A stretch of DNA of 64,000 bases, taken from the NCBI GenBank assembly GCA_003116975.1, contig BGKB01000146.1:1-64000 (forward strand), read 5' to 3'. Within the stretch, counting starts at the first letter, position 1. The number at the start of each line of letters is the position of its first letter. This document shows, in pieces, positions 39,348 to 51,700 of this stretch. This DNA comes from Aurantiochytrium sp. KH105 (Eukaryota; Sar; Bigyra; Thraustochytrida; Thraustochytriidae). The notes under the pieces are model-generated. The model worked only from the letters and a program-made list of their open reading frames with translations, searched no databases and was not told the DNA's origin. Made by a program: the position numbers and the translations under genes.

Positions 39348-42300
39348 AAAAGCTCGCATGCCTTTGAGGCAAAAGTAAAATGTCATGGTGGTCATCACTG
39401 ATAGTGATAGCGTCATTCGCGAGTCCGATTTCACTATTTTTTGGAGAAGGGGGGGGCTTTGGGACCTGGTTATCCCTCTGATACTACGGGTGCTCGAAAC
39501 ATTGCAAATGTCGAGAGCCCTGTTTGAAATGTGTGACTGGAGGAGATAGCCACTCACTTTTCGTTTGCAAGAGCAATTTCGAGGCCCCCAAGAATCATCG
39601 TTTTGAGTAGAAGAACCACAATCTTGACGCAACTCCACGACTCGCATACGCACATATGTTCGCATGCATGCTGACCGGCAGTCGAGTTTGTCGTTCTCGT
39701 CTTTGTTCGTCGTCGTCGCCGCTGGAGTCAAGCTCTTCACGTTTCGATAACCACGACCCAAGATCTTGCTGACCACATGGTTCCTATTCAAAGTGAGTTC
39801 ATGTCGGCAGGTGATACCGTATCAGTTGCTTGCGAAGCTGCGCAGGTCGTACGCGCTGTCGCTGCTGACGGCGGTGGGACCTGCAGCTGGTACTGCAAAA
39901 CATACGAGATATAGGTGCCAAACAATCCGCCCCACCTCCCACGCTCATTAACTGTAAAGATATAAATGCTCTGCTCTTCAAGGTCGCACCCAAGGCAAGC
40001 TTTATCTGCGTCGCTCTTCTCCAAGACCTGACAGCCTGCGTGAATGCGGAGATTCAGCCTGCGTGAATGCGGAGATTCCGACTTCACTTCACTTCGCAGC
40101 AACTGCCCATGCTCATTCCTCACGGGTCCATCCTTTGCGGCGCTCAAGATCGACGAGAAGTTCCGAGTCCGTCGCTCATCTTATTAGGGGATGTCTCTCT
40201 CCAGCAAGCTGCCCTGCCATTGCCAAGCAAAATGGGATGGTACGGCCCAATCTCCGCAGCGAAAGTGAGTGCGCACCTGTGATATTGCATGAGCATATAC
40301 CGCCGCCGCGCGCGCCAGCGTTCGAGGCCGAGGCTCTCAGCCGCGCCGACGCACCTCGCAGGCGTGGCTCGCAAGTCCGGCGGCAGGCTCCGCACGCGTG
40401 GCGCGTGCAGTGGCGGCTGCCGCGCGTGCAGGCCGAGCGTCTCGCGTCTCGTCGCGTCTCGTCGGACGTCGTCGTTATTGTTGCTCCTCCTCCTCATCAT
40501 TTGGCATCATCAATCATCATCAACTGCCCTCCATCGTCCACCTCCCGCCGCTCTCTGTCGAGGGCTCGGCCGCGGCGCGGCGCGGCGCTGGCGCGCGTGG
40601 GTGGCGGCGGCTGTCTCCGCGCGCACGGGCAGTCACGCCTGCGCGCCGGCGCGCGAACTCTGCTGGCTTGGCTTCAAGCGATGGCTTGGCTGTCCGTCGT
40701 CTCCGTATTGTATTGTGCTGTTTTGTGCTGTATTGACTGAGGGACAGTAGAAAGAAAGAAAAGGAAAGAAACAAAGGAAGAAAGAAGGAAGGAAGAAAGG
40801 AAAACCGGCGGCGCAGAAAGAGACGGGGACGGCCGCGGCGGGTCCTCGCACGGACTCGCTTCCCGCCCCCGCGCGAGGTAGTGCGAAGCAGACGCGGCGG
40901 GGGGCAGGCGGGGCGCGGGCAAGATGGCGGCAGGGGCAAGATGGCGGCCCCGAGGGAGCTCGTCGCGCCGCCGCAGTGGTCGCTGCTCGAGCTCGTCTTC
41001 GCGCTCGAGTTCCGGGCCCGGGCGTCTGCAGCGAGCTGCTTGCTTTCAAGTCCTGGCCGGCCAGAGGTGCAAGTTTCATACCCGCGTCGAATCGAGCCGC
41101 ACTGCGGCCGGCGAAGGAGAAGAAACGCCGTCGAAGGTGTGTGCATGTATGTGTGCGAGGTCGAAGGAGCAAGCGCCTCCTCGCCGCAGCCACCTCGATC
41201 GAATCGTCCAATCCATCCATCCATCCATCGACCTCTCCACCCGTCCATCCATCATGCCCATCATCCCATCCAGCATGGCCAGCGCGAGCTCCCCGTGCGT
41301 CGTGACGCCTCCGGAGGCCTGGCTGCAGCTGAGGCTCGGGATTGACCGCGAGTGCCTTGCACATAAACTTACCTGCCCATAAGAGAGAAGATGAAGGTCT
41401 TGATACCGCGATGCCGAGCGAGCTGCGCGGTCGCTGCAGGCGGCTGTGCGGCCGCGGCGGGACGCGCGCTCGCCGTGACGGCGGACGCACGCACCCGCCG
41501 CTCGCGCCCGCGTCCGTGCCGCAGGGCATGCCACGGCCTGGCCTGGGCTGGGCTGGATGGCGTCGCGCGAGATGGCATGGCGCCGTGCCATCCATGCCTG
41601 CGCGACCCTGGGCGTCCCAGCGGCCCTCCCGGCCCCCGCAAGGGGCCCCGGCGCGGGCCAGGACTGCCTCGGAGGTGGCGACAGGTTCCTGGACGCGCCG
41701 CGGGAGGAGGCGCGGCGCCGCGGGCGTCAAGGCTCGCGGGCGGGCTGGGACGCGGCGACGGCTTTCCGCGCCTTGGTTGGCTCTGCGGCCCTTCCGTCGC
41801 CCCGGTTCGTGCACCGGAATAGCGTGGATGGACGCGCAAATGGCGAAGCGAGCCACAAGGGATAGGAAAGGAAAGGAAGCCTGGAGGCAGAGATCGAGGC
41901 GCCTCGCGGCACGGACGGACGTTCGTTCCTTCTTCCTTGGCCTTTCGAGTTCCCCAGCGAGGCAGCCACCGGCGGGAGAACGCGGCTCGATCACGTGCCA
42001 TCATGGCTGCCCGAGTCTGTTTGTCTGTCTGTCTCTCCGTCTGTCTGTCTGTCTGTTTGGCATCAGTCTGTTTGTGAGGACAGAAACAAAAAAGCAAAGA
42101 AAGATCAAACGTGAAAAAAAGAAAGAATCTCTCTTCTACCAGAAAGCAAGCATCATGGCCGCCCCTTTTCTGCCCTGCACTGCCTCCGCCGGCCGAGGCG
42201 TCCTTTCTGCCGGCCGAGGCGTCCTTTCTGCCGGCCGGCCGCCTTCCCGAAAATAACCGCCCTCCCCGCGGCGCTTCCTCCCGCGAGGCTCTCTCGCGCG

Positions 42301-42806
42301 GCCGCGGTCCACACTCGCCCGGGCTGCAGCTGCTTGCGGTGCCAGCACGTGCCGAGGGCGCGGCGGCTGGTAGTTGGTTGGTCGCTGCAGCTGGCTGCTT
42401 CTGTTTACAGTTAGTCAGAGGAAAGAAGTGACAGTTTAAAACTTCCCTTTCGCCCCACAGCGGCGGGGCGAGAGAGTCGCGGAAAAGATAAGATGGATGC
42501 CATGATCAAGAATGATCGACCAAGATCAGCGCCGCGGCGGTCCTCGTGACGAAGGTCGCGGCCGCGGTCGCGACCATGATCGTGGCCGACCTCGGCGGCG
42601 GCGCCGTGATCGAGAGGGACGGACGCCGCGCCGTGACGGCGCCTCGCCACGGTTGGAGAGGAGGCAGACCCGGTTCGCGAGGAGGAGAAGCGCGAGGACG
42701 GCGGCGACGGCGGCGCGGAAGAAGGCGGGGCCTGGAGGAAGCTGGCCGCGCGAGGGAGGAAGGAGAGAAGCTCCGAGGTCCGTCCGCGAGCGCTTGACAG
42801 AGCGCC

Positions 42807-42831
42807 CGATCGATCGATCGATCGATCGATC
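42807..42831. repeat. (CGAT)6 microsatellite
   Basis: Perfect palindromic tetranucleotide run about 180 bases upstream of array copy 2. Confidence 0.9.
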
Positions 42832-42948
42832 TGCGCAGAGCCCGGGGCTGGAAATTGGAGGAGGAGCGCAGACTTACTACTTTTGTTCGTCGAGGGCGAG
42901 CGAGAGCAATCACCCAATCGTTGGCGCGTCCGCGTGCACGGAGGACGT

Positions 42949-42971
42949 GTACGTACGTACGTACGTACGTA
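42949..42971. repeat. (GTAC)n palindromic microsatellite
   Basis: A self-complementary ACGT run 36-58 bases upstream of the ATG of array copy 2. It could form a cruciform or lie in the 5' UTR. Confidence 0.9.
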
Positions 42972-43006
42972 TACACACGCACGCACGTGCATAGCGGCGA
43001 GCCAGC

Positions 43007-46000
43007 ATGAAGGGGGCCAAGACGGCACTCGTGGCGATCGTCGCCAGCGTGATCTGCGCGCAAAAAGGAGCGGGGCAGGACCCGTATGAATGCAACACGA
43101 GCACGACGCCGACGTGCGGAGGCGACAATGTCATTGATGCGCTCCTCGAGGCCGAGGCCAGCGTGACCTCGCGGGACGACTGCGAAATCTGCGAAACTTC
43201 TGATAATGTCCTGACGAGCCTCGCCGCTTGCTGCGTGGCCGGCGCGGGCGTCAGCGTCACCTCGGAGTGCCGCGAGATCTCCGTCCCGGTCTCCGAGGAA
43301 ACTGGTGAAACATTTCTGACGGTCAGCGAGGTCGCCCTCGATGCATCCGTCACCATCCCTATCAACATCTCTTACTCGGAGACCGCCGAAAACGCCTGCG
43401 CGCGTACCTGCAGACTCTATGGCGACCCCGAGGGCCTCTCCTTTTGCAACGTTCGCAAGGAGTTCATCCTCTGCGACGGCCGCATCGATGACGCAGACAG
43501 CCCAGACGTCTGCACGCAGACCGAAGAGACCTGCCTCAGTCGCAAAGACTACTACGGCAACGCCTGCGTCTGGCTCCCGGACGACACGAATGACTTTACC
43601 TGGGCCTCGGGTTCACCGTGCCAGATGGACCCCACGCTCCCACCTCCGGTACAGCTCGTGTACAGCCGCGCGCCGTCAAACTCGGAGAACGAAGGTACCT
43701 CCTACGCAGTCTACGCCACCGTTGGCGAGCGCGGCATCATCACGAACATCACCTTTGAGTACGACGGTGTCAGCTCAACCATCAACGCGGTCGATTGCAT
43801 CAACTCGGACGGGTCCACAGACGGCTGGACCAACCCGGACGCCATTCTTCCCTACCTCAACGTCACCACCGTGCTCCCTGGCAAGCAAGTCATCATGGAC
43901 GTACTGCTGGAAGACATGGGCGTGCACCTTATCTGCCAGGCGATGGCTCTTGGCACGGCTCGTCTTGACATCGACACTCTCTACGTCACAACCCCGCGCG
44001 AGACCGTCTTGGATGAGGGCTTCACCGAAGATGGCTTTTGCGTCACTTCCGAGATGGACACCGGCGAGGCGACCCAGGCCAACTTGACCGAGAACTTTCA
44101 CTCGTACTGCCTCGCCAAGTTCTCGCAGAACCTGCTGGTGTGTCGCGCGCTGTCCAAAGAGTGCACTCGACTCTCGTTCATGCCGACGGTGACGGAGTTC
44201 TGCACCAACGTGGCCGAGTCCAAGCTTGGCATGAGCGTCTCGAAGTGCGAACGAAAGATCAAGGCAGAGATCCAGCGCGAAATTAATAGCAAGTCCTCGG
44301 ACGATGTCTGGGTTGTCTTTTACTGCCGCGCGATTGCGGATGGCAGCTCTGCGGTGGAACAGGAATGCATTGACAACGTGTACAACTTTGGCTTCCTCGA
44401 GGTCTTTGATGAGACGAGTGGTGTTCTGTACAACCCCACGGCCTCCGTCTCGTGTGACGAGGATGCGAGCTTTGAGGTTAGCACTGACTCGTGCTTCTCT
44501 GGCGTTCACGTCGTTACTGTGGACAGCAACGGAGATCGTACCACCATCGCATCGATTCCTGCCTCGTACCTTGCGTGCGGTGACGACATTGTGCTCACTG
44601 GTGCAGACTACCCTGAGATCTTCGTCTCGGGCACTGACATTGTGCTGCAACAGTGTGGTCTCACCGACTATTGTAGCGCACAAAACGGTTTCCGGGAGGT
44701 CGCAGCCATGGAGGTCATGTCCGAGATCTTTATCACCACCGGGTCTGCCAGCGAGATCGATTCCTTGCCGGCTGTGTGCGAGGTGGACTCCTCTGACATT
44801 GTGAGCAGCTGCCCCACGCAGTGCTGCCTGCTCGAGAACGACGGTGCTCCCATTTGCCTGAATGTGTCCGTCGCCACCACGCCGTTCTGTACTGACGGTA
44901 GTGACGGCAACGCTCCGGATGGTACTTCGTGCTCGGATCTGATTGGCTCCGACGCCTACGTCGACATCTCTCTCGAGCTCTTGGAGGACCAGGAAGATCT
45001 CAACTGGGTGAGCACTTGCTGCCAGACGTGTGCTGCCTGGGGCGATCCCAAGCTCGTCGCCTTTGGCGGATGGTCTGAGTCCCCCGCAGAGTGGCTCATG
45101 TGTGACGGCCGCAATCCCAAGAAGAGCTGCAACTTTCAGCAAAAGATGTGCACTTCGCAGACCGATCATCTCGGCAACGATTGTGTCTGGAACGACACCA
45201 TCAAGGATCTCATGGACGGCGACCGCAGCATGGTCAGCTTTTACGGAAGCCCGTGCCAGCCCGACTGGGCAGCCGCCGAGATTGCTGGCTGGCTCCCCAA
45301 CGTCACCTTCTTCACAAACGAGGACTTTGGCGTGCGCGTCTTTACCGGCGAACGTAGCGTCTTGACTGCCATGGAGTTCAACATTAGCGACACCGGCTAT
45401 CATCGCTTCGATCCGTCAGGCTGCTTTGACGAAGACTCCTCGTCGGCCGCTTCCGCCTGGTCCAGCTACGGTGACGCCGCTAGCTCACCAGAAGACGACG
45501 GCTTCTCTACCGTGTGCGGCGACATTGACGCCGGAGGACTCGAGCGGTCCTGCGCTGTGACGCACACTGGCTCGAGCGCGTTCATGCAGTTTCGCTGCAT
45601 TCGGGCGTCGCACGATGACGAGTACGACGGCTACCGGCTGAACGTGCAGGGCATCTCCGAGTTCCTCCCGTACTCTGCGACGGGCGGCTTTTGCGTGAGC
45701 GATGATCTCGAGGAATACATGGGCGAGTCCTCGGAGAACGAAGCCGCCGCAAGCCACTGCGGTCTTGAGAACGACGACCTCGGCACGCGACTCACGATGG
45801 GCCAGACGTGCAAGAACATCTACCACCCCACCTGCACTGCGGATGAGGCCGAGGAGGCTATTCGCAAGTGGTGCCGCTACTCGGCAGTGCTTCCGCTCGA
45901 CGACGTTCTCTCGTGTGCATCTGACATCATTGACGGAGGCAGCGCTGACGGCATGGCGTCTCGCTGGGTCTCGAGGTTTTGCGCGCAGTTTCCGGGCGAG

Positions 46001-46378
46001 GTGAACAAGTGCAAGAAGGACTACACTGCGTACCTGGACACGACCCCGACGGCGACCATGTGCTTTTCTTCGCTGGACGAGATGGTTGACTTTGGTCATG
46101 ACCCGTGCATGGTCGGCACCAAGGTCCTCGACTCGTCGAGCGGCGAGGAGATTCTGTTCATTCCGGACCACATTCCTCCTTGCGACAACGTGGTTCGCGT
46201 GCCTGCTACGAGCGAATATGCTGCATTTTTCACGTCGACGGTGGAGTTTGTCAAGTGCAGCGTTTCGCCTTCAGAGTGTCCTCTGTACTCGGCCTTGCCG
46301 TCGACGTTTTGCGACCCGGTGCGCTCATACTCGGTGCAGCTCTCGTACAGCACCTCGAGCTTTTGCGGAGCCAACTGA
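43007..46378 (+). CDS. secreted cysteine-rich two-half protein, array copy 2
   Basis: The gene encodes 1,123 residues, with a signal peptide of about 19-24 residues (VASVICAQ). Landmarks occur at paired positions: GDP 139 and 679, GER 240 and 781, GFCV 343 and 894, and a terminal CG/CS block at 550 and 1084. This proves an internal duplication of about 540 residues. Half A keeps CDGRIDD and half B CDGRNP. Many N-glycosylation sequons are present (NIS, NIT, NVT). It is nearly identical in DNA to copy 3 over long tracts, including third codon positions. Some tracts differ sharply: the mature N-terminus (about 30-120) and the inter-half linker (about 570-595). It shares VLDSSSGEEIL with copy 4 but not with copy 3, suggesting conversion among copies. 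Function is unknown. Confidence 0.88.
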   Translation: MKGAKTALVAIVASVICAQKGAGQDPYECNTSTTPTCGGDNVIDALLEAEASVTSRDDCEICETSDNVLTSLAACCVAGAGVSVTSECREISVPVSEETGETFLTVSEVALDASVTIPINISYSETAENACARTCRLYGDPEGLSFCNVRKEFILCDGRIDDADSPDVCTQTEETCLSRKDYYGNACVWLPDDTNDFTWASGSPCQMDPTLPPPVQLVYSRAPSNSENEGTSYAVYATVGERGIITNITFEYDGVSSTINAVDCINSDGSTDGWTNPDAILPYLNVTTVLPGKQVIMDVLLEDMGVHLICQAMALGTARLDIDTLYVTTPRETVLDEGFTEDGFCVTSEMDTGEATQANLTENFHSYCLAKFSQNLLVCRALSKECTRLSFMPTVTEFCTNVAESKLGMSVSKCERKIKAEIQREINSKSSDDVWVVFYCRAIADGSSAVEQECIDNVYNFGFLEVFDETSGVLYNPTASVSCDEDASFEVSTDSCFSGVHVVTVDSNGDRTTIASIPASYLACGDDIVLTGADYPEIFVSGTDIVLQQCGLTDYCSAQNGFREVAAMEVMSEIFITTGSASEIDSLPAVCEVDSSDIVSSCPTQCCLLENDGAPICLNVSVATTPFCTDGSDGNAPDGTSCSDLIGSDAYVDISLELLEDQEDLNWVSTCCQTCAAWGDPKLVAFGGWSESPAEWLMCDGRNPKKSCNFQQKMCTSQTDHLGNDCVWNDTIKDLMDGDRSMVSFYGSPCQPDWAAAEIAGWLPNVTFFTNEDFGVRVFTGERSVLTAMEFNISDTGYHRFDPSGCFDEDSSSAASAWSSYGDAASSPEDDGFSTVCGDIDAGGLERSCAVTHTGSSAFMQFRCIRASHDDEYDGYRLNVQGISEFLPYSATGGFCVSDDLEEYMGESSENEAAASHCGLENDDLGTRLTMGQTCKNIYHPTCTADEAEEAIRKWCRYSAVLPLDDVLSCASDIIDGGSADGMASRWVSRFCAQFPGEVNKCKKDYTAYLDTTPTATMCFSSLDEMVDFGHDPCMVGTKVLDSSSGEEILFIPDHIPPCDNVVRVPATSEYAAFFTSTVEFVKCSVSPSECPLYSALPSTFCDPVRSYSVQLSYSTSSFCGAN

Positions 46379-46638
46379 GTTTCTCATTTTTATCTGCCTG
46401 CCACTTTGTCCCAGAATCCCACATGATCTTGCCATTTCATTTGCCCATAAATTTACGCTTTCCTCATTCCCTGCGCTGTTTCCGGTTTCGAATTTGCAGT
46501 GGCGCGTCGCTTGTGGAAAAGCAAATGGCTTCTTCTTGTCTACTCACTACACGAAAGGCGGATAAGCGTACGTGCGACCAAGCAGCCAGCCATTCGATGT
46601 GTCGCTTCCTGCAGATGCTTGATAAGCTCGAGCATCGC

Positions 46639-46725
46639 TGACCAACCAACTTGACGGCAACATGCTTTCTTCCTTCCATGCTTCCTCTTCGGCCCTGCTC
46701 GAATTCGAGCCCGCGTGTCCGTCGA
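46639..46725. repeat. spacer block shared with 52554-52634 (copy A)
   Basis: A 20-base exact match (GACCAACCAACTTGACGGCA) followed about 70 bases later by CCGCGTGTCCGTC occurs here downstream of array copy 2 and again downstream of copy 3. Confidence 0.75.
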
Positions 46726-48436
46726 GCGGACTACAGCTCGTGCCTCGGTGCTCTGAAATCCTCTCGCTTTGGCCGGTCCTTGTCCAAGCCAAGCCCCAAG
46801 CCCAAGATTCTGATGACAAAGAGCGCAGACAGAGCGGGTCTACGTCCTCAGAAAATCCAACCCGAGCCATCAACCAAACGAGATTGATAGGCAGGAGGCA
46901 GCAGCATCGTCTCGCAGCCTGGCTTGATAGCACTACTGTCAAGGTGCAACAAAGAAAGAATGTATCTGCGGCAGCTTCTTCTCTTCCAGACGGGAAGTGG
47001 TGTGCGCGCCGAGGAGAAAGTTGATGGATTCGCTGCTCGTGAACGTCTGACGCCTCGAGCCTGGCTGAGACTGGTCATCATGATGACGGTAACTGCGTCC
47101 GGGTGTTCTGTGCTGCGCTGCGACGGTCAAATTTCCGCATGGCGGCGCTGTAGAGATTGGCACGGCGAAGGATGTCGGAGCCGAAGCACCGTCCATCAGC
47201 CCTGCGTCCGTTCATTCGATCCATCAAGCATCTTACAAAACGCGAGCTCGATCAGGCGCAACTGACTGGCAACTCGCGAGTAGCGCGCGCGCGCGTGTGA
47301 ATGAGTGGCAGTGACAGAGGTTGATTGATTGATCGATTGTTGATGATGCCACAGCTAGCATTTTGGCCAACGCGTATTCCGCGACGGACGGCGCTCCTGG
47401 CTGACTAGCTTGGTCTGCGAGCCTGGTCACTCCTGCGCTGCGCTGGTCATGGTTGATGGAGAGAGTCTCCAGGGCAGCGATCCTGGTTGGCGCGGGCCTT
47501 GACGCTCCACGACGAGGGTAGGCGACCGACCGGGTAGGTGCACGTGGGTGCGCGCCATCGCTCGACGGCTCGCTTCACTTCCTTCCTTGCGAGTGACGCC
47601 ATGGCAGACTGGCAGTCAGGCAGGGCACGCGAGGGAAGAGCGCAGGCTCCTGCGCACGCGACTCGCCTCGCCTCGCCTCATTGCGCCTCGTGAAAGTCAT
47701 GTCGCGTCGCGTCGCGTCGCGTCGCATTGCCAGCAATGAACACACGGCTAAAAAAACAAGGTTAACAAAAATTAAGACGGCCAACTCGCCCTTGTCCTCC
47801 TCCCTCCCTCGCCGCCGCTTCTTCACCTGCACGGATGATGGTGGGCACCCAGTTCTTCTGGAGAGCGCGGGCGCGCGACAGGCTGCTCCATCACGCTCGC
47901 ATGGTGGCCGCACGCGATCGCTCAGGATGGAAACGATGGACAATGGTCTTCTCTTCTTTTTCCTTCAAACTCTTTTACCGCTGCACGCGCCATCTTGATG
48001 CCGCGACTCTCGGACCTTCAGCGCTACAGACCTTGCCACGAGTCGCCGCTCGCACATCGCCCGCCCGCGCGTCCTCGCTCCAGAGGTGCATCAGCTCTGC
48101 AGGGCGAGCGCAAGTTGAGTTTGCTAGACACAGAGCGTCCAAGAGGGAGGAGGGGAGCGTGCAAACTCATTACCACGAAAGAGGGCCGCCATCTTCGATC
48201 AATGATCACGGCGGTCACCGACGCGCAGACCTACTCTCGCGCAGCGGCAGCGTGATGGAGACGGACACGACGGACGAGGCCGCAGCAGACCAACCCGCAG
48301 CAAACCAACCCGCAGCCAGTGTCTGTCCGGGCGCGTGGTGATGGAAAAGTTGAAAAAGGGAAGTGGCCGAGACCTCGGACCTCAAAGTAAACCCGAAGCA
48401 AATCCGGTTCGCGTGCACAGAAGGCAGCAAACCTTA

Positions 48437-48475
48437 GCTTCTCGAGCAGTACGCGTATACGTACTGTCGAGAAGC
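48437..48475. promoter_or_regulatory. 39-base near-perfect inverted repeat upstream of array copy 3
   Basis: The left arm GCTTCTCGAGCAGTACG pairs with the right arm CGTACTGTCGAGAAGC with one bulged base, around a six-base loop (CGTATA). It lies about 230 bases before the ATG. It may be a hairpin in the 5' UTR, a binding site or a recombination scar; which of these cannot be read from sequence. Confidence 0.7.
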
Positions 48476-48703
48476 GAGCGTCGGCATCGGCGACAACGAC
48501 GACGACGACGGCGGCGGTGAGAAGGAGAGCGAAAATTTGGAGGAAGCTGGCTGCATGGGGAGGAAGAAGCTTCGACCGCAACCTGCGCAGACTGAGTTGA
48601 AGACGAAGAAACCAGAAAGACGAGGAGGCAAACTTTGATCGGCCGTTCACTCGCTATCCTTGTTACGTCCGCGTGAACGTAATACGGAGACGGAACAACC
48701 ACA

Positions 48704-51700
48704 ATGAAGACGGTCAAGTCGGCACTCGCGGCGATCGTCGCCGGCGTGATCTGCGCGCAAAAGGGAGCCGGGCAGGACCCGTATGAATGCAACGAGAGCG
48801 AGCTGCCGCTGTGCGGAGACGACACCGACACTCTGGTCTTCAGGACCGAGGCCGACATCACCACACGTCAGGACTGCGAAACCTGTCCTATAGAAAATCC
48901 GGTCCCGGCAGCTCTCCTTCCGTGCTGTGTGGCCGGCGCAGACTTGGACGTCACCTCGGAGTGTCGCGAGATCTTCGCGCCAGTGTCTGCGGAAACTGCT
49001 CCGTTTGACTATCAGACAATTGACCAGGTCCCCCCCGGTACAACCATCACCATTCCCATCAACATTTCTTACTCGGTGACCGCCGAAAACGCCTGCGCGC
49101 GTACCTGCAGACTATATGGTGACCCCGAGGGCCTCTCCTTTTGCAACGTTCGCAAGGAGTTCATCCTCTGCGACGGCCGCATCGATGACGCAGACAGCCC
49201 AGACGTGTGCACGCAGACCGAAGAGACCTGCCTCAGTCGCAAAGACTACTACGGCAACGCCTGCGTCTGGCTCCCGAACAACACGAATAACTTTACTTGG
49301 ACCTCGGGATCCCCGTGCCAAATGGACCCCACGCTCCCACCTCCGGTACAGCTCGTGTACAGCCGCGCACCGTTCAACGCGAATAATGTTGGTACCTTGT
49401 CCTACGCGGTCTTTGCAACAATCGGCGAGCGCGGTATCATCACTGATGTCACCTTTGAGTTCGGCGGTGTCAACGCAACCATCAACGCAGTTGATTGCAT
49501 CAACTCGGACGGGTCCACCGACGGCTGGACCAACCCGGACGCCATTCTTCCCTACCTCAACGTCACCACCGTGCTCCCTGGCAAGCAAGTCATCATGGAC
49601 GTACTGCTGGAAGACATGGGCGTGCACCTCATCTGCCAGGCCATGGAAGGTCACGCGGCTCGCCTCGACATTGATACACTTTATATCACAACCCCGCGCT
49701 CAGCACTGTCAAGCTTCACCGAAGATGGCTTTTGCGTCACTTCCGAGATGGACACCGGCGAGGCGACCCAGGCCAACTTGACCGAGAACTTTCACTCGTA
49801 CTGCCTCGCCAAGTTCTCGCAGAACCTGCTGGTGTGTCGCGCGCTGTCCAAAGAGTGCACACGACGCTCGTTCATGCCGACGGTGACGGAGTTCTGCACC
49901 AACGTGGCCGAGTCCAAGCTTGACATGAGCGTCTCGAAGTGCGAACGAAAGATCAAGGCACAGATCCAGCGCGAGATTAATAGCAAGTCCTCGGACGATA
50001 TCTGGGTTGTCTTTTACTGCCGCGCAATCGCGGATGGCAGCTCTGCGGTGGAACAGGAATGCATTGACAACGTGTACAACTTTGGCTTCCTCGAAGTCTT
50101 TGATGAGACGAGTGGTGTCCTGTACAACCCCACGGCCTCCGTCTCGTGCGACGAGGATGCCAGCTTTGAGGTAAGCACTGACTCGTGCTTTTCTGGCGTT
50201 CACGTCGTTACTGTGGACAGCAACGGAGGTCGTACCACCATCGCATCGATTCCTGCCTCGTACCTTGCGTGCGGTGACGACATTGTGCTCACTGGTGCAG
50301 ACTACCCTGAGATCTTCGTCTCGGGCACTGACATTGTGCTGCAGCAGTGTGGTCTCACCGACTATTGCAGCGCACAAAACGGTTTCCGGGAGGTCGCAGC
50401 CATGGAGGTCTTGTCTGCAATTGTGATAGACTTTGTCTCCAGCATTCGAGCTGGACAGGAACCGGTTGTGTGCGAGGTGGACTCCTCTGACATTGTGAGC
50501 AGCTGCCCCACGCAGTGCTGCCTGCTCGAGAACGACGGCGCTCCCATTTGCCTGAATGTGGCCGTCGCCAGCACGCCGTTCTGTACTGACGGTGGTGGCG
50601 GCAACGCTCCGGATGGTACTTCGTGCTCGGATCTGATTGGCTCCGACGCCTACGTCGACATCTCTCTCGAGCTCTTGGAGGACCAGGAAGATAACTTCTG
50701 GGTGAGCACTTGTTGCCAGACGTGTGCTGCTTGGGGCGACCCCAAGCTCGTCGCCTTTGGCGGATGGTCTGATACCCCCGCAGAGTGGCTCATGTGTGAC
50801 GGCCGCAATCCCAAGAAGAGCTGCAACTTTCAGCAAAAGATGTGCACTTCGCAAATCGATCATCTCGGCAACGACTGTGTCTGGAACGACACCATCAAGG
50901 ATCTCATGGACGGCGACCGCAGCATGGTCAGCTTTTACGGAAGCCCGTGCCAGCCCGACTGGGCAGCCGCCGAGAGTGCTGGCTGGCTCCCCAACGTCAC
51001 CTTCTTCACAAACGAGGACTTTGGCGTGCGCGTCTTTACCGGCGAACGTAGCGTCTTGACTGCCATGGAGTTCAACATTAGCGACACCGGCTATCATCGC
51101 TTCGATCCGTCAGGCTGCTTTGACGAAGACTCCTCGTCGGCCGCTTCCGCCTGGTCCAGCTACGGTGACGCCGCTAGCTCACCAGAAGACGACGGCTTCT
51201 CTACCGTGTGCGGCGACATTGACGCCGGAGGACTCGAGCGGTCCTGCGCTGTGACGCACACTGGCTCGAGCGCGTTCATGCAGTTTCGCTGCATTCGGGC
51301 GTCGCACGATGACGAGTACGACGGCTACCGGCTGAACGTGCAGGGCATCTCCGAGTTCCTCCCGTACTCTGCAAAGGGCGGCTTTTGCGTGAGTGATGAT
51401 CTCGAGGAATACATGGGCGAGTCCTCGGAGAACGAAGCCGCCGCAAGCCACTGCGGTCTTGAGAACGACGACCTCGGCACGCGACTCACGATGGGCCAGA
51501 CGTGCAAGAACATCTACCACCCCACCTGCACTGCGGATGAGGCCGAGGAGGCTATTCGCAAGTGGTGCCGCTACTCGGCAGTGCTTCCGCTCGACGACGT
51601 TCTCTCGTGTGCATCTGACATCATTGACGGAGGCAGCGCTGACGGCATGGCGTCTCGCTGGGTCTCGAGGTTTTGCGCGCAGTTTCCGGGCGAGGTGAGC

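Larger units (their letters stand above)
39348..43006. other. 3.7-kb spacer between array copies 1 and 2, no gene supported
   Basis: Long overlapping ORFs on both strands between 40.0 and 42.8 kb are GC-driven and low-complexity. It holds a TCTG-rich tract (about 42017-42056), duplicated GCCGGCCGAGGCGTCCTTTCT units (about 42189-42235), a (CGAT)6 run (42807-42831) and an (ACGT)5 run (42949-42971) close to the start of copy 2. Confidence 0.6.
46379..48703. other. 2.3-kb spacer between array copies 2 and 3, no gene supported
   Basis: It holds a block shared with the spacer after copy 3 (46639-46725), a GCGTC-type run near 47701-47724, a strong hairpin (48437-48475), and a GGAGGAAGCTGGC element (from about 48539) also found upstream of copy 2. 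Short ORFs only. Confidence 0.6.

Noticed and set aside
39788..40147. 119-codon minus-strand ORF with fairly normal amino-acid composition
   Set aside because: Starts with TTG, has no recognisable domain and no supporting context. It could be an exon, but I cannot support it.
40063..42256. Several 200-450-codon ORFs in the spacer between array copies 1 and 2
   Set aside because: GC-driven, low-complexity, overlapping in several frames; many begin with non-ATG codons.
43775..45403. 542-codon minus-strand ORF inside array copy 2 (and the matching one in copy 3)
   Set aside because: Antisense shadows of the secreted-protein genes, duplicated because the genes are duplicated.
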